NCBI RefSeq assembly: GCF_001440035.1
Contig: NZ_LJYG01000085.1
Span: 35,654 to 99,653 of the forward strand
DNA: 64,000 nucleotides
Origin: Bradyrhizobium manausense
GTDB taxonomy: Bacteria > Pseudomonadota > Alphaproteobacteria > Rhizobiales > Xanthobacteraceae
Direction: 5' to 3'
This document shows positions 1 through 10,100 of the stretch, piece by piece (within the stretch, counting starts at the first letter, position 1; every line of letters begins with the position of its first letter). The notes below the pieces were generated by a model. That model searched no databases. It saw nothing but the letters and a program-made list of their open reading frames with translations, and was not told where the DNA came from. A program made the translations under genes and the position numbers.

Positions 1-393
1 GAGATCGGCGATCTCGTCGTTGACGTCGCTGCGCGTGCCCATCCGCCGCCACCAGTCGCCGCCATGGCCGAGGCGCTCGGAGACGGCAAGGCCGATGGTC
101 TCGAGCGGGGTGAGATCGGGATAGAGCTGGTTGATCTGGAAGGTGCGCGACAGGCCGCGCAGCACGCGCTTGTGCACCGGCAGATCGGTGATGTCCTGGC
201 CTTCGAGCAGGATGCGACCCGAATTCGGCTTGAGCACGCCGGTGAGCTGGTTGATCACCGTGGTCTTGCCGGCGCCGTTCGGGCCAATCAGCGCATGGCG
301 GGCGCCCTGCTCGATCCTGAGCGACAGGTCGCGCGTGACACGCAGACCGCCAAAGGTCTTTTCGAGATTCTTGGTTTCGAGCGCGATGGTCAT
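1..393 (-). CDS. LIV-type ABC transporter ATP-binding protein (LivG-like), 3' part cut by window edge
   Basis: The first 131 codons of an ABC ATPase are visible, read leftwards from an ATG at 393. They begin MTIALETKNLEKTFGG and carry a Walker A motif GPNGAGKT at about residues 37-44, followed by a Q-loop region with RTFQINQLY. The family energises uptake of branched-chain amino acids, amides or organic acids from the cytoplasmic face of the membrane. The ATG overlaps the stop of the upstream LivM-like permease by 4 bases, so the two are almost certainly translated together. The signature motif and Walker B lie beyond position 1 and cannot be checked. Substrate is not determinable from sequence. 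Confidence 0.9.
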   Translation of the reverse strand, partial: MTIALETKNLEKTFGGLRVTRDLSLRIEQGARHALIGPNGAGKTTVINQLTGVLKPNSGRILLEGQDITDLPVHKRVLRGLSRTFQINQLYPDLTPLETIGLAVSERLGHGGDWWRRMGTRSDVNDEIADL

Positions 394-1430
394 GCGTCGC
401 TCTCCGGCACTGTCACGACCGCCTTGCGTCCCGCAATCTGCTTGATCAGCAAATTGGGCAGGAACAGCACGCCGTAATGCAGCCGCTGCCGGCCGACCAG
501 CACGATCACGACCAGCACGAGCCCGATCCAGAACTGCCAATATTGCGGGGTGATGGTGGAGAACACTTCCTGGAGCATGCGGAAGATCACGGCGCCGATC
601 AGCCCGCCATAGAGATAGCCGGTGCCGCCGATGACGAGCACCAGCATCAGGTCGGCGGAGCGGTCGAAGGCGAACACGTCGAGCGAGGCGATCGCGGTGG
701 TCTGGGTGAACAGCGCGCCCGCAATGCCGGCGTAGAACGCCGCAAGTGTATAGATCGCGACCAAGCGGCGGTTGACGGGGATGCCGATGGCAGCTGCCCG
801 CAGCGGGTTGTTCTTGATCGCCCGCAGCGACAGGCCGAACGGCGAATGCACGATGCGCCGGGCCAGCAGGAACAGCACGAACAGCACGGCCAGCGAATAG
901 AAGAAGCCGGCCTTGCCGAACATGTCGAACGGGATCTCGCCAAGGATCGGCTGCATCTCGATACCCTGAAGGCCGTCGGTGCCGCCGGTGATGTTGGAGA
1001 AGCGTTCGGCGAGCGCCTCCAGCAGCAGCGCGATGCCGAGCGTCACCATCAGGCGCGTCAAGTCGACGCCGCGGATCACCAGGAAGCTGGTGGCAAAGCC
1101 GAGCACCATCGCGGCAAGGCCCGCCGCGATCAGCGCCAGCACCGGCTCGTTGATGATGCCATGAAGCGCAAGAAGTCCTGCAGCATAGGCGCCGACGCCG
1201 AAGAAGGCGGCGTGGCCGAGCGAGACGATGCCGGCATAGCCGAGGATGAGATCGAGCGAGATCGCAAACAGCGCCAGCCGCAGGATGTCGGTCATGATCA
1301 GATAACGCGAGGGAAACAGAAAGCCGCAGGCGAGCACGACGAGCCAGAAGACGGCCTCGCCATAGTGCCAGCGCGCCTGCCGCTGGGCGTGATAACCGAC
1401 GTCGGACGAAGCGCTCATCGGCAAGCTCAA
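390..1430 (-). CDS. LIV-type ABC transporter permease (LivM-like)
   Basis: A 346-residue polytopic inner-membrane protein of the LivM family. It has the family's conserved stretch LGYAGIVSLGHAAFFGVGAY near residues 63-82 and a second conserved block RAIKNNPLRAAAIGI in the central cytoplasmic loop (about 203-217). Hydrophobic segments run throughout, with a C-terminal end QIAGRKAVVTVPESDA. It would form the translocation channel together with the LivH-like protein encoded just upstream; the two reading frames overlap by 4 bases, as does the following ATPase. The gene order on this strand is binding protein, LivH, LivM, LivG, the usual order for such operons. No livF-like second ATPase is seen before the window edge; it may lie beyond it. 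Confidence 0.92.
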   Translation of the reverse strand: MSLPMSASSDVGYHAQRQARWHYGEAVFWLVVLACGFLFPSRYLIMTDILRLALFAISLDLILGYAGIVSLGHAAFFGVGAYAAGLLALHGIINEPVLALIAAGLAAMVLGFATSFLVIRGVDLTRLMVTLGIALLLEALAERFSNITGGTDGLQGIEMQPILGEIPFDMFGKAGFFYSLAVLFVLFLLARRIVHSPFGLSLRAIKNNPLRAAAIGIPVNRRLVAIYTLAAFYAGIAGALFTQTTAIASLDVFAFDRSADLMLVLVIGGTGYLYGGLIGAVIFRMLQEVFSTITPQYWQFWIGLVLVVIVLVGRQRLHYGVLFLPNLLIKQIAGRKAVVTVPESDA

Positions 1431-2323
1431 CGCGCGGCCGTGCGGCCGAACAGGCCGTTCGGGCGCCAGATCAGGATCACGATCATCATGGTGTAGATCA
1501 CGAACGGTCCCATCTTCGGCACGTAATATTTGCCGGCGACGTCGCCGATGCCGAGCAGCAGCGAAGCCAGGAACGGGCCTGTTATCGAGGAGGAGCCGCC
1601 GACGGTGACCACGATCAGGAAGTAGATCATGAATTTCAGCGGGAAATATGGATCGAGGCCGAGGATCTCGGCGCTGAGCGCGCCGCCAAGGCCGGCAAGC
1701 CCGCAGCCGAAAGCAAAGGTGAAGGCGAACACCTGCGGCACGTTGATGCCGAGACCGCTCGCGGCACGGGGATCATCGACGGCGGCGCGCAGACGGCTGC
1801 CGAAACGCGTCTTGGCCAGCACCATCTGCAGGCCGATGGTCAGCAGGCCGCAAATCACGATGATCATCAGCCGGTAGCGGCCAATGCCGACGCCGAACAC
1901 GTCGAACTGACCTTGCAGGGCAGCCGGCAGGTTGATGAAGACCCTCGAGGAGCCCTGGATGTAGTCAACGGCCGCGACCGACATGAATGCCAGGCCGATC
2001 GTAAACAGAACCTGATCGAGATGGCTACGCGCATAGAGGTGGCGATAGAGCGTGCGCTCGAGCACGATGCCGATCACCGCGGACGAGACGAAGGCGAGCG
2101 GCAGGGCCGCGAAGAACGGCCAGCCATGCTGGTTCACCAGCAGCATGCAGACATAACCGCCGGCCATGGCGAAGGCGCCATGGGCGAGATTGACGAAGTT
2201 CATCAGGCCCAGCGTGACCGCGAGCCCGCAGGCGATCACGAACAGCAGCATGCCGTAGGCCACGCCATCGAACAGGTTGGTGAGGATTGAGGTCATCGAG
2301 ACTGGATCGATCCTGATAGACAT
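1427..2323 (-). CDS. LIV-type ABC transporter permease (LivH-like)
   Basis: A 298-residue LivH-family permease. The diagnostic segment GLAVTLGLMNFVNLAHGAFA lies near residues 33-52, and the C-terminal half has the typical GGSSSITGPFLASLLLGIGD. Two starts are possible: ATG at 2323 (used here) or ATG at 2296, which begins MTSILTNLFDGVAYG and looks more like the N-terminus of relatives. The 2323 start abuts a palindromic repeat that supplies only a weak GGAA ribosome site. The 3' end overlaps the LivM-like gene by 4 bases. Inferred role: half of the membrane channel for uptake of an amino acid or organic acid. Confidence 0.92.
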   Translation of the reverse strand: MSIRIDPVSMTSILTNLFDGVAYGMLLFVIACGLAVTLGLMNFVNLAHGAFAMAGGYVCMLLVNQHGWPFFAALPLAFVSSAVIGIVLERTLYRHLYARSHLDQVLFTIGLAFMSVAAVDYIQGSSRVFINLPAALQGQFDVFGVGIGRYRLMIIVICGLLTIGLQMVLAKTRFGSRLRAAVDDPRAASGLGINVPQVFAFTFAFGCGLAGLGGALSAEILGLDPYFPLKFMIYFLIVVTVGGSSSITGPFLASLLLGIGDVAGKYYVPKMGPFVIYTMMIVILIWRPNGLFGRTAAR

Positions 2324-2325
2324 TC

Positions 2326-2415
2326 GTCATTCCGGGGCAGCGCAGCGCTGAATCCGGAATCTCGCTTCAACAACTTCGAGATCCCGGGTTCGCGCTAAGC
2401 ACGCCCCGGGATGAC
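2326..2415. repeat. intergenic palindromic repeat, family A copy 1
   Basis: The element opens with GTCATTCCGGGG and closes with CCCCGGGATGAC, so its ends are near-perfect inverted repeats. Internally it carries AATCCGGAATCTCG and GAGATCCCGGGTTCG, which also pair. A second copy is at 4438-4537. It lies between the binding-protein gene and the LivH-like gene of the same operon, so any transcript through the operon contains this fold. Such short mobile palindromes are common between genes in Bradyrhizobium relatives; a role in mRNA stability or partial termination is inference. Confidence 0.85.
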
Positions 2416-2427
2416 CGCTTTCGCGGG

Positions 2428-3612
2428 TCACTTCTTAGTCTTGCCGAGATCCTTGACGGCCTCGAAGACCTGGAACTCGACATTGTAGAGCTCGCCGTCA
2501 GACTTCGACCTTGCGACCCTGCGGATATAGATATTCTGGACGATGTCGCGGGTCTCCGGATCAATCGAGATCGGGCCGCGCGGGCTCTCCCATTTCTGGC
2601 CCTTCATGGCCTCGACCAGCTTGGTGCCGTCGGTGTCGCCACCCGTCTTCTTCAATGCCTCGTAGATCAGGTGAATGCCGTCATAGCCGCTCACCGCCAT
2701 GAAGCCGGGACGGCTGTTGAAGGCCTTCTTGTACGCCGCCACGAAGTCCTTGTTCATCTGCGAGGGATGGGCCGCGGAATAGAGATGTGCGGTCACGGTG
2801 CCGATCACGGCGTCCCCCATGTTGTTGAGGAGATCGTCGTCGGTGACGTCGCCCGGCCCGATCACCTTGATGCCGGCCTTGTCGAGGCCGCGCTCGGCAT
2901 ATTGCTTCATGAAATTGCCGCCTTGGCCCGCCGGCACGAACACGAAGATCGCGTCGGGCTTGGCATCCTTCATGCGCTGGAGGAAGGGCGCGAAGTCAGG
3001 ATTTTGCAGGGGCACCTTGACCTCTTCGACCACCTCGCCGCCGCCGGCCGTGAAATTCTGCTTGAAGAAATTCAGCGCATCGTTGCCCGGCGCGTAGTCG
3101 GAGGTCAGCGTCGCCACCTTCTTGATGCCGTTCTGCACGGCCCAGTCGCCGATGATGGTGGAGGATTGCGCAAGCGTGAAGCTCGTGCGCACGATGTAAG
3201 GCGAGCGCTCGGTGATGATCGAGGTGCCCGCCGCCATCACGATTTCCGGAATCTTCGCTTGCGTTGCAAGCGGCGCCGCGGCGAGCGCCGCCGGCGTGAC
3301 GCCGAAGCCGGCGATGAAGTTGACCTTGTCGTTGACGATCAGCTCCTGCGCGGCGGTCTTGGTCTTGTCCGGGATCGCCGCATCGTCCTTGACGATGATC
3401 TCGACCTTCTTGCCGGCGACGGTTTCGCCGTTCTGCTGGATGTAGAGCTTGATCGCGTTCTCGATCTGCTTGCCGGTCGAGGCCTGGCCGCCGGTCATCG
3501 GCAGGATCAGGCCGATCTTGACGGTGTCTTCCGCCCTGGCCGGTGAGAGGCCCGCAAGGCCCGCGATGGCGGCAATGGCAGCCGCCCGAGAAAACGTCTT
3601 GTGTTCGAACAT
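2428..3612 (-). CDS. periplasmic substrate-binding protein of a LIV-type ABC transporter (LivK-like)
   Basis: A 394-residue type I periplasmic binding protein. The N-terminus MFEHKTFSRAAAIAAIAGLA ends in a signal peptide with SPARA before the mature start at EDTVKIGLILPMTGG, the family's usual first strand. The start at 3612 is preferred over an upstream ATG at 3693 because GGGGAGGGAC lies just before it and the signal peptide then sits at the N-terminus. It captures the substrate in the periplasm and delivers it to the LivH/LivM channel encoded downstream on the same strand. Family members of this size bind branched-chain amino acids, amides, aromatic acids or urea; the ligand cannot be told here. 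Confidence 0.92.
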   Translation of the reverse strand: MFEHKTFSRAAAIAAIAGLAGLSPARAEDTVKIGLILPMTGGQASTGKQIENAIKLYIQQNGETVAGKKVEIIVKDDAAIPDKTKTAAQELIVNDKVNFIAGFGVTPAALAAAPLATQAKIPEIVMAAGTSIITERSPYIVRTSFTLAQSSTIIGDWAVQNGIKKVATLTSDYAPGNDALNFFKQNFTAGGGEVVEEVKVPLQNPDFAPFLQRMKDAKPDAIFVFVPAGQGGNFMKQYAERGLDKAGIKVIGPGDVTDDDLLNNMGDAVIGTVTAHLYSAAHPSQMNKDFVAAYKKAFNSRPGFMAVSGYDGIHLIYEALKKTGGDTDGTKLVEAMKGQKWESPRGPISIDPETRDIVQNIYIRRVARSKSDGELYNVEFQVFEAVKDLGKTKK

Positions 3613-3842
3613 CAGATGTCCCTCCCCTTCATTCCTGACTTTCTTGTGCGCTGGACCGAGTGCCCGGTCCTTGCCTGGCTTTAACCCACGCACGAGCGAT
3701 TTCGCGCGTCACATGGCGTCTTTCGCGCCCTCATTGTCAATCGGACGTTTGGCGATCATTCGGCGCTAGGCCCGCGCGTTCCGGTTACCAACATTGCAAA
3801 GCGATATCGGGTCACGTCGGGGTAACCCGAGCGCCCGAATTC

Positions 3843-3882
3843 GCACCATTTCATTTGTACGATTGTACAAAGGAAATGGTGC
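3843..3882. promoter_or_regulatory. long inverted repeat, possible operator, in a 530-base gap
   Basis: Two 18-base arms, GCACCATTTCATTTGTAC and GTACAAAGGAAATGGTGC, are exact inverse complements except for one base, and are separated by GATT. The core TTGTAC-GATT-GTACAA resembles the TTGTA/TACAA half-sites bound by some GntR-family regulators; that link is inference. It lies 231 bases upstream of the binding-protein start (minus strand) and 260 bases upstream of the lipoprotein start (plus strand). It is not followed by a T-run, so an intrinsic terminator is less likely. The rest of 3613-4142 shows no convincing coding frame. Confidence 0.55.
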
Positions 3883-4142
3883 TGTCAACGAAAAAGCCCC
3901 CTCGCCGGCCAAGCAGATTGTCGCGAGCCGTCGGCTGCAGTCTAGGAATGCGTCTGCCGGCGTGGATGGAGGATTTCGTCTTTCATTTGCAGAATCCGGA
4001 CATCGGGGAGAGCCGATCCGCCGATTTCAAGGTATTTTTATACCTATCTCGAATAAGCCTATTTTACCTTGTTGAAGGCTACGGTTCCGACAGCGCCGCT
4101 CGTCCGGCGCCCGGTCCCTCGTCCCGATTGCTGCACCCGACC

Positions 4143-4427
4143 ATGTCCAGACGTTTCCGTTTCATCGTCTCTCTGCTCGCGCTCGCCGCGGGCCTGTCCG
4201 GCTGCGGCACGGTCAACGAAAAGCTCTCGGCCGGCATGGGCGACTACATCCCGCAATGGGCCGGCGGCCTGCCGGCGGATGCCCCGCCCCGGCCGGGCAC
4301 GCCGCAATACGACGCCTACATGAAGGAACGCGAGCGCAAGCGGCTGATGCCGGCGGCGGATCGCGACAAGGAAGAGCAGGCGCAGAAGGGCGCGACCGGA
4401 TCCACGTCGGGCGAGGCGGTGCGCTGA
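4143..4427 (+). CDS. small hypothetical lipoprotein
   Basis: A 94-residue protein starting MSRRFRFIVSLLALAAGLSG with a lipobox ending at Cys-22 (GLSGC), so export and lipidation are predicted. The mature part is short, proline- and charge-rich (PPRPGTPQYDAYMKERERKR) and has no recognised domain. This ATG is chosen because it places the signal peptide at the N-terminus; the frame is open far upstream but that part is not protein-like. A palindromic repeat follows 10 bases after the stop. Similar small lipoproteins are widespread in Bradyrhizobiaceae without known function. Confidence 0.75.
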   Translation: MSRRFRFIVSLLALAAGLSGCGTVNEKLSAGMGDYIPQWAGGLPADAPPRPGTPQYDAYMKERERKRLMPAADRDKEEQAQKGATGSTSGEAVR

Positions 4428-4437
4428 GGTGCATCTG

Positions 4438-4537
4438 GTCATTCCGGGGCGCGCAAAGCGCGAACTATGGTGCGCAATTGCGCACCTGAGAATCTCGAGA
4501 TTCCGGGTTCGATGCTAACGCATCGCCCCGGAATGAC
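4438..4537. repeat. intergenic palindromic repeat, family A copy 2
   Basis: A 100-base element opening GTCATTCCGGGGCGCGC and closing CGCCCCGGAATGAC, with an internal pairing of GTGCGCAATTGCGCAC. It matches the element at 2326-2415 in its ends and in the inner AATCTCGAGATTCCGGGTTCG. It separates the lipoprotein gene from the convergent purU gene, where the fold could act as a bidirectional terminator; that function is inferred. Confidence 0.85.
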
Positions 4538-4543
4538 GGTGCG

Positions 4544-5407
4544 CTAATCCACGAACACCACGGTCTTGCGGCCGTTGAGGATGACGCGGTCGTCGAGGTG
4601 ATAGCGGATTGCGCGCGCGAGCACGCGGCGTTCGATGTCGCGGCCTTTGCGAACGAGATCCTCAGGCGTGTCGCGATGACTGATGCGCTCGACGTCCTGG
4701 TCGATGATCGGGCCTTCGTCGAGATCGCGCGTGACGTAATGGGCGGTGGCGCCGATCAGTTTCACGCCGCGCTCGTGGGCCTGGTGATAGGGCTTTGCAC
4801 CTTTGAAGCCCGGCAGGAAGGAGTGATGGATGTTGATGCAACGTCCGGACAGTTTTGCCGACAGATCATCCGACAGGATCTGCATGTAGCGGGCGAGCAC
4901 CACGAGATCGGTCCCGGTCCTGGCGACGAGATCGAGGATCTGGGCCTCCTGCTCGCGCTTTGTCTCCTTGGTGACTGGCAGATAATGGAACGGTATCTCG
5001 CCGAAATCGAGCCCGGCATAGACCTCGCGCGGGTGATTGGAGACGATCGCGGCCAGGCTCATCGGCAATTCGCCGGTGCGCCAGCGGTAGAGGATGTCGA
5101 CCAGGCAATGGTCGGACTTCGACACCAGCAGCATCACCTTGCGACGCGCGGCGCGGTCGCGCATCTGCCACTCCATGCCGAAACGCTCGGCAATCGCGGC
5201 AAAGCCGGTCTGCAGCGCCGCCAGTTCCACGGCGAGATCAGCCGCGGTGAACACCACGCGCATGAAGAATTTCTTGGTCTCGACATCGTCGAACTGCTGT
5301 GCGTCGAGAATGTTCTGTCCGGAGTTCGCCAGGAAGGTCGACACCGCCGAGACGATGCCGGGACGATCCGGGCAGGACAAGGTCAGAACGTATTGATGAT
5401 CGGGCAT
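4544..5407 (-). CDS. purU: formyltetrahydrofolate deformylase
   Basis: A 287-residue PurU protein, the usual length. Residues 1-80 form the N-terminal ACT regulatory domain ([20 protein letters not shown]), and the rest is the formyltransferase-fold hydrolase domain. The catalytic set of the family is present: Asn-192 and His-194 in [13 protein letters not shown] and Asp-230 in the segment [17 protein letters not shown]. The enzyme hydrolyses 10-formyl-tetrahydrofolate to formate and tetrahydrofolate in the cytoplasm, balancing one-carbon pools and feeding formate to PurT-type purine synthesis. It stands alone, convergent with the lipoprotein gene and divergent from the HemD-like gene. Confidence 0.96.
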   Translation of the reverse strand: MPDHQYVLTLSCPDRPGIVSAVSTFLANSGQNILDAQQFDDVETKKFFMRVVFTAADLAVELAALQTGFAAIAERFGMEWQMRDRAARRKVMLLVSKSDHCLVDILYRWRTGELPMSLAAIVSNHPREVYAGLDFGEIPFHYLPVTKETKREQEAQILDLVARTGTDLVVLARYMQILSDDLSAKLSGRCINIHHSFLPGFKGAKPYHQAHERGVKLIGATAHYVTRDLDEGPIIDQDVERISHRDTPEDLVRKGRDIERRVLARAIRYHLDDRVILNGRKTVVFVD

Positions 5408-5567
5408 GGCTGTTGAAGAGATGGCTCTTGACGAAAGATTGGGCAGCGGCGCGGAACGACCCGCGATTTGCGCCCTGCTCTAGCACTGTGGCTGGCCTTG
5501 CGCCAATCCCGACGACGGAGTCAGGATGAACGGACGATTGCGATATTGGACTGACCGGAGCACGCCC

Positions 5568-6407
5568 ATGGCCGACCGCTTGAACGGCACCCGCATCCTG
5601 ATTCTGGAGACCCGCGAGGAGGCGCAGTTCTCGAAGCTCCTGGCCGAGCAGGGCGCCGAGGTCGTGCAATGCCCGATGTTCACCATTCAGGATGCGCCGG
5701 ACCCGGCCCCGGTCGAAGCCTGGATCCACCGCGCCATCGACAAGCCGTTTGACGACCTCGTGCTGATGACCGGTGAAGGCTTGCGGCGGATCATGAAGCT
5801 CGCGCGCACGCGCGGGCTCGACCAAGCCTTTGTCGCGGCACTGGCCAAATCGCGAAAATTTACCCGCGGGCCGAAACCCGGCAGGGCGCTGCGTGAAATC
5901 GCGCTCGAGGCGCAGCAGACCACCGAGAAGCCGACCACCGAAGGCGTGATCGAGATGCTGGGCAAGCTCGACTTGAAGGGGCACCGCCTCGGCCTCCAGC
6001 TCTATCCGGACAAGGACCACAGCGCGCTGACCGGCGCACTCGCGGCGCAAGGTGCGGAGGTCGATACGGTGCTGCCTTACGTCTACGACTCCAAAGCCGC
6101 GGACGCCAATATCATCGCCGCCATCGACGAGATGGCGGAGGGACGCATCGACTCCATCGCGCTGACAAATCTTGGCCAGGTCCGCCGGCTGATCGAGGCG
6201 GCCAAGGCGCATGGCAGCGAAGCGAAGCTGCGCGCGGGGTTTGAGCGGACATTGATCGCCTCAGTCGGACCGGCCGTCTCCGGCGAACTCGCCGCGCATG
6301 GTTTGCGCACCGACGTTTCGCCGGCCGATGAAGCCTTCTTCATGCGCCCGCTGATCTCGGCGATGGCGGCGGCGTTGGCGGAAAGGCAGCCGAGGACGGC
6401 GAGCTGA
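5568..6407 (+). CDS. uroporphyrinogen-III synthase-like protein (HemD superfamily)
   Basis: A protein of 279 residues from this start, with a HemD-like two-domain layout: MADRLNGTRILILETREEAQ opens the first domain, and LKGHRLGLQLYPDKDHSALT with ALTNLGQVRRLIEAA marks the second. The HemD fold cyclises hydroxymethylbilane to uroporphyrinogen III, but sequence conservation in the family is low. Proteins of this type also occur outside haem operons, and no haem gene is adjacent here, so catalytic function is not certain. An ATG at 5526 would add 14 residues and has a GGAG 5-8 bases upstream; 5568 is chosen because the added stretch does not look conserved. Confidence 0.75.
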   Translation: MADRLNGTRILILETREEAQFSKLLAEQGAEVVQCPMFTIQDAPDPAPVEAWIHRAIDKPFDDLVLMTGEGLRRIMKLARTRGLDQAFVAALAKSRKFTRGPKPGRALREIALEAQQTTEKPTTEGVIEMLGKLDLKGHRLGLQLYPDKDHSALTGALAAQGAEVDTVLPYVYDSKAADANIIAAIDEMAEGRIDSIALTNLGQVRRLIEAAKAHGSEAKLRAGFERTLIASVGPAVSGELAAHGLRTDVSPADEAFFMRPLISAMAAALAERQPRTAS

Positions 6408-6417
6408 TCTTCCTTGC

Positions 6418-7101
6418 CTAGCTTGCCACCTGCGAGGCGGCCGACATCAGCTCCTGATGGCTCGGCGCTCCGAACATGCGCCGGCCGCCATCGGGAACCT
6501 CGGTAAACGTCCAACGCACGATCCCTTCCCGATCGAGCAGGAATTGGCCGAACAATTGGCCTGTGCCGCCTGCCGCCATACGCTGGTCGGCTTCGGTCAT
6601 CTCATAGCCGTCCTTGTTGTTGAGGTACTCGGCGGCCGCCGGACGCGCCATCGGCCCAGGCAATTCGCCAGGCATATCGACCGGTGGCATGCTCATGAGC
6701 ACATCCATGCCGACCTTGCGCGGCCAATCGGTCTCGTTCTCCGTGAACTCGAGATTGGGCAAACCGAACGCATGATGCGAGACCCTCTCGGGGTCGGAGG
6801 CAGCGAGCAAGTTCGGCAGGGGATGATAGCGGAAGTAGAGCCGCGCCCGGTCGGCCGGCGTATTGACGATCGTGAGACTTTCAATGCCCCTTCCGCGCAG
6901 CTCGCCGTCGAGCTGGGCCTGCGCCGCGATGTGGCGCCGGCAGAATGGGCAGTGCAGGCCCCGAAACAAGCCGACCAATATCGGACGATGCCCGCGGTAA
7001 TCCTCGAGCGCGATCTTCCCTTCGCGTGTGATGGCCTCCAACACGACGTTCGGTGCGCGATCACCCGGTTGAAGCGGTCCATCGACATGACGATCTGACA
7101 T
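6418..7101 (-). CDS. peroxiredoxin-like / AhpC-TSA family protein
   Basis: A 227-residue thioredoxin-fold protein. GDRAPNVVLEAITREG near residue 13 is the usual opening of AhpC/TSA domains, and LFRGLHCPFCRRH (about 49-61) provides a CxxC redox pair instead of the lone peroxidatic Cys of classical 2-Cys peroxiredoxins. The C-terminal part (LFGQFLLDREGIVRWTFTEV) matches the family strand that follows the active-site helix. A good ribosome site, GAGGGAG, precedes the ATG. It begins 21 bases after the stop of the cyclase gene on the same strand, so both are probably cotranscribed. A role as a thiol reductase or peroxidase is inferred from the fold. Confidence 0.8.
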   Translation of the reverse strand: MSDRHVDGPLQPGDRAPNVVLEAITREGKIALEDYRGHRPILVGLFRGLHCPFCRRHIAAQAQLDGELRGRGIESLTIVNTPADRARLYFRYHPLPNLLAASDPERVSHHAFGLPNLEFTENETDWPRKVGMDVLMSMPPVDMPGELPGPMARPAAAEYLNNKDGYEMTEADQRMAAGGTGQLFGQFLLDREGIVRWTFTEVPDGGRRMFGAPSHQELMSAASQVAS

Positions 7102-7122
7102 GGTTGAACTCCCTCACATTGG

Positions 7123-10100
7123 CTAGTCAAGAAACGGCAGTACGATCAGCCCAGCAGGATCGAGCCCATGCCGCTCACAGACATCATGGGCCAGCGCGAA
7201 ATAACGCTCGGCCTCCGGCAGGTCGCCTCGATCAAGATTCAAAGTCGCAAGACCATCATAGCATGGAAAGAGCTGCTGCGGCTCACCGGTCTCACTCGCG
7301 ACCTCGATGGCCTCGTGGTAGCAGCGCACGGCAAGGTCAGGCCGGAAATGGCATTGATGGATCTGCCCGAGCACGATCAAGGGAACCGGGAGATGCTCGC
7401 GCTGATCGAGCGCACGGTCGATCTCGATCGCCTTTTCGGCAGCCGGCACCCCCTCATCGGTGCATCTGTCCGTGAAGGTGCAACAGGCGACGGAAAAGTT
7501 GGCGAGAAGGCGCGCCTGGAAGCCGAGATCGCCGATGCGATGAGCGACATCGAGCCCACGCCGGCATACGTCGATGGCTTGCGCCGGGTCGATGATCGTG
7601 TAGAGCACTCCGAGGTTGGTGTAGCCGCGGCACGCCACATTGAGGAGGCCGGCGGCTTCGGCAGACGCGACACTTTGCTCCACCTCATGCACTGCATCCT
7701 GGTGTCGCCCAAGCCGCGCCAGCGCAACCCCTTTGGTGTTGAGCGCCTCCGCAATGGCGCGCGCCGCCTCGATGCCGGCCTGACCATCCGCGTCCACCGA
7801 CACAGAGCGCGCGTAACCGAGCGCCTCGTCGGCCCATCGCGCGGCAGCGACGTGATCACCCACGCGAAACGCGAGACGGCCGCGCTCCTGCAGGAGGTGT
7901 GCCCACTCGATCGGCGCGTCGACCCCCGCAAGCCGCTCTGCCGCCTCGGCATAGTGCGCCTCCGCGTTGACGCGCTTGCCGGCGTCCCACAACAATCGGC
8001 CGAGATTGCGAAGAATTCGCGCCTCGCCGACGCGGTCCTCTGCCGCGCGGTATCGCTCCAGCGCGCATCGATAATGCTCCTCGGCCGTGCTTCGGCGGCC
8101 AGCCACGCGACATAGGTCGGCAATGCGCTCGTGCAGGACGAGGCGTTCCGGCTCCCATTCGCTGCCGGTCGACAGTACCTTGAACGACTGCTGGTAGAAT
8201 CGAAGGGCATCGTCATTGGCGTAGCTTGCGCGTGCGCGATCGCCGGCAGCGCGCAGATAGCGCGCCCCTTTCGGCCTGCTCGCGCTCAGACTGAAGTGAT
8301 GTCCGAGCAGTATGAGATCTTCGAGGCGCTCCGGATCATCACCATAAAGCCGCTCCAGCGCGGCACCAATCCGTTCATGAAGCTCGATCCGGCGCTGCAG
8401 GAGCAGATTTTGATAAATCACATCCTGAAGCATGGTTTGCGTAAAGCGGTAGGTCCGCAGGGAAATCGAGTTCGAGCCCGCGATCTCCTCGATGATCTCA
8501 GCCTCGCACAGAAGTTCGAGCCCTGCATCAACCCTTGCCGGATCGGTTGCCGCAGCGCCGAGGACAGCCGCATCAAAGCGCGGACCGATCACCGCTGCCT
8601 CCTGTGCCAGGCGGCGCACCTGGTGCGGCAAGCGGTCGAGGCGCGCTAGCAACAGAGCCTGGATGCTCGCCGGAATGTCCGCGGCGGCTTCATCCGACTT
8701 CACCCGCCATAGCGCGCCGTCACGCTCCAGGGCGCCGGCTTCGATCAGGCCGCGGATGATCTCCTCGAGGAAAAGCGGATTGCCGCCGGCGCGATCGAGG
8801 ATACGACTGAACAGGCGTCTCGGCGGTTCACGCCAACCGTGAATGAAATAGGCCGCGAGCAATCTTTGTCCGTCAACCTCGCCAAGTTGGGGTAGCCGAA
8901 GGGTTGCGTGACTGATTTTGCTCGAACCGAACTGGTCCAGTTCCAGCATCGGCCGATGCGTGAACAGCAGCATCAGCCGCGTCCGCTCCAAACGGTCCAT
9001 CAGGAACCGCAACGCTTCAAGGGACACCGCGTCGGCCCAGTGCAGGTCCTCGACGACGATCAGCAGCGGCGACAGTGCCAGGCGGCGTTCAAAGATGGTG
9101 CGGATCGCGAAGAATATCTGCCGGCGGAGCTGTTCGGGCTCGACGTGCCTCAGCACGGCACTGGGGTCGCCGAGGCCGAGCACGTGCAGATAGAGGGGCA
9201 TCAGGCGGTCGGCCTCGTCCGTCGCGAGGCCAAGCTCCGACAGCGCTTGCGCGACTTTCGCCTCTGCCTCCGCGGCGCCGGCCTTCTGCGCGATGCCATA
9301 GGCGCTGCGCAGCACCGCGGCGAGCGCGCCATAGGATTGTTCGCCGAGCGGCGAGCAGGCCGCCTGCCGGATCGCCACGCCTGCGAAGCGATCGTCATCG
9401 CGGATGCGGGCTACGAATTCGCTGACCAAGCGGGTTTTCCCGATGCCGGCTTCGCCGACCAGGCGCACCAGTTGAGCCGCGCCGCCGCACGCCAGATCAA
9501 GGCTGCCGATCATGCGCGCAAGCTCTGCGTCGCGGCCGATCACCGGCGCATTGAGGCCCAGCGCGTCGAGGCCTCGTGCCGCACGCGGCGTGTCGAGCGG
9601 CTCCTTCAGACGATGGATCAGAACGCTGCCCATCCTGCCCTTGAGCGAGACCTCGCCAAGCGAGTCGTAGGAGAACGCGTGCCGCGTCAGGCGGTGGGTC
9701 AACGGGCCGACCAGCACCTCGCCCGGCGCCGCCATCGACTGCAGTCGCTGGGCGGTATTCACGGTGTCGCCGGTCACCGAATAGGATTTGGCAGCGCCCA
9801 CACCGAGCCCGCCCGCAACGACGTGCCCGGTGTTTATGCCGACATGGAGCAGCAGGGGTGAGCCGGCATATGCCTTTGCGCGTTCGCTGAGACGCGCCGT
9901 CCGGCCGATCATATCGAGGGCAGCGCGGACCGCCCGCTCCGGGTCGTCCTCGTGTGCGGCCGGTGCACCGAACAGAGCAAGCAGCGCATCGCCGATGAAC
10001 TTGTCCACGAAGCCGCCGAAGCTTTGCACCGCGGCCGTCAACTCCTCGAACAATTCGTTCTGAAGGGTCTGCATAACCTCCGGATCGAGCCGCTCGCTCA

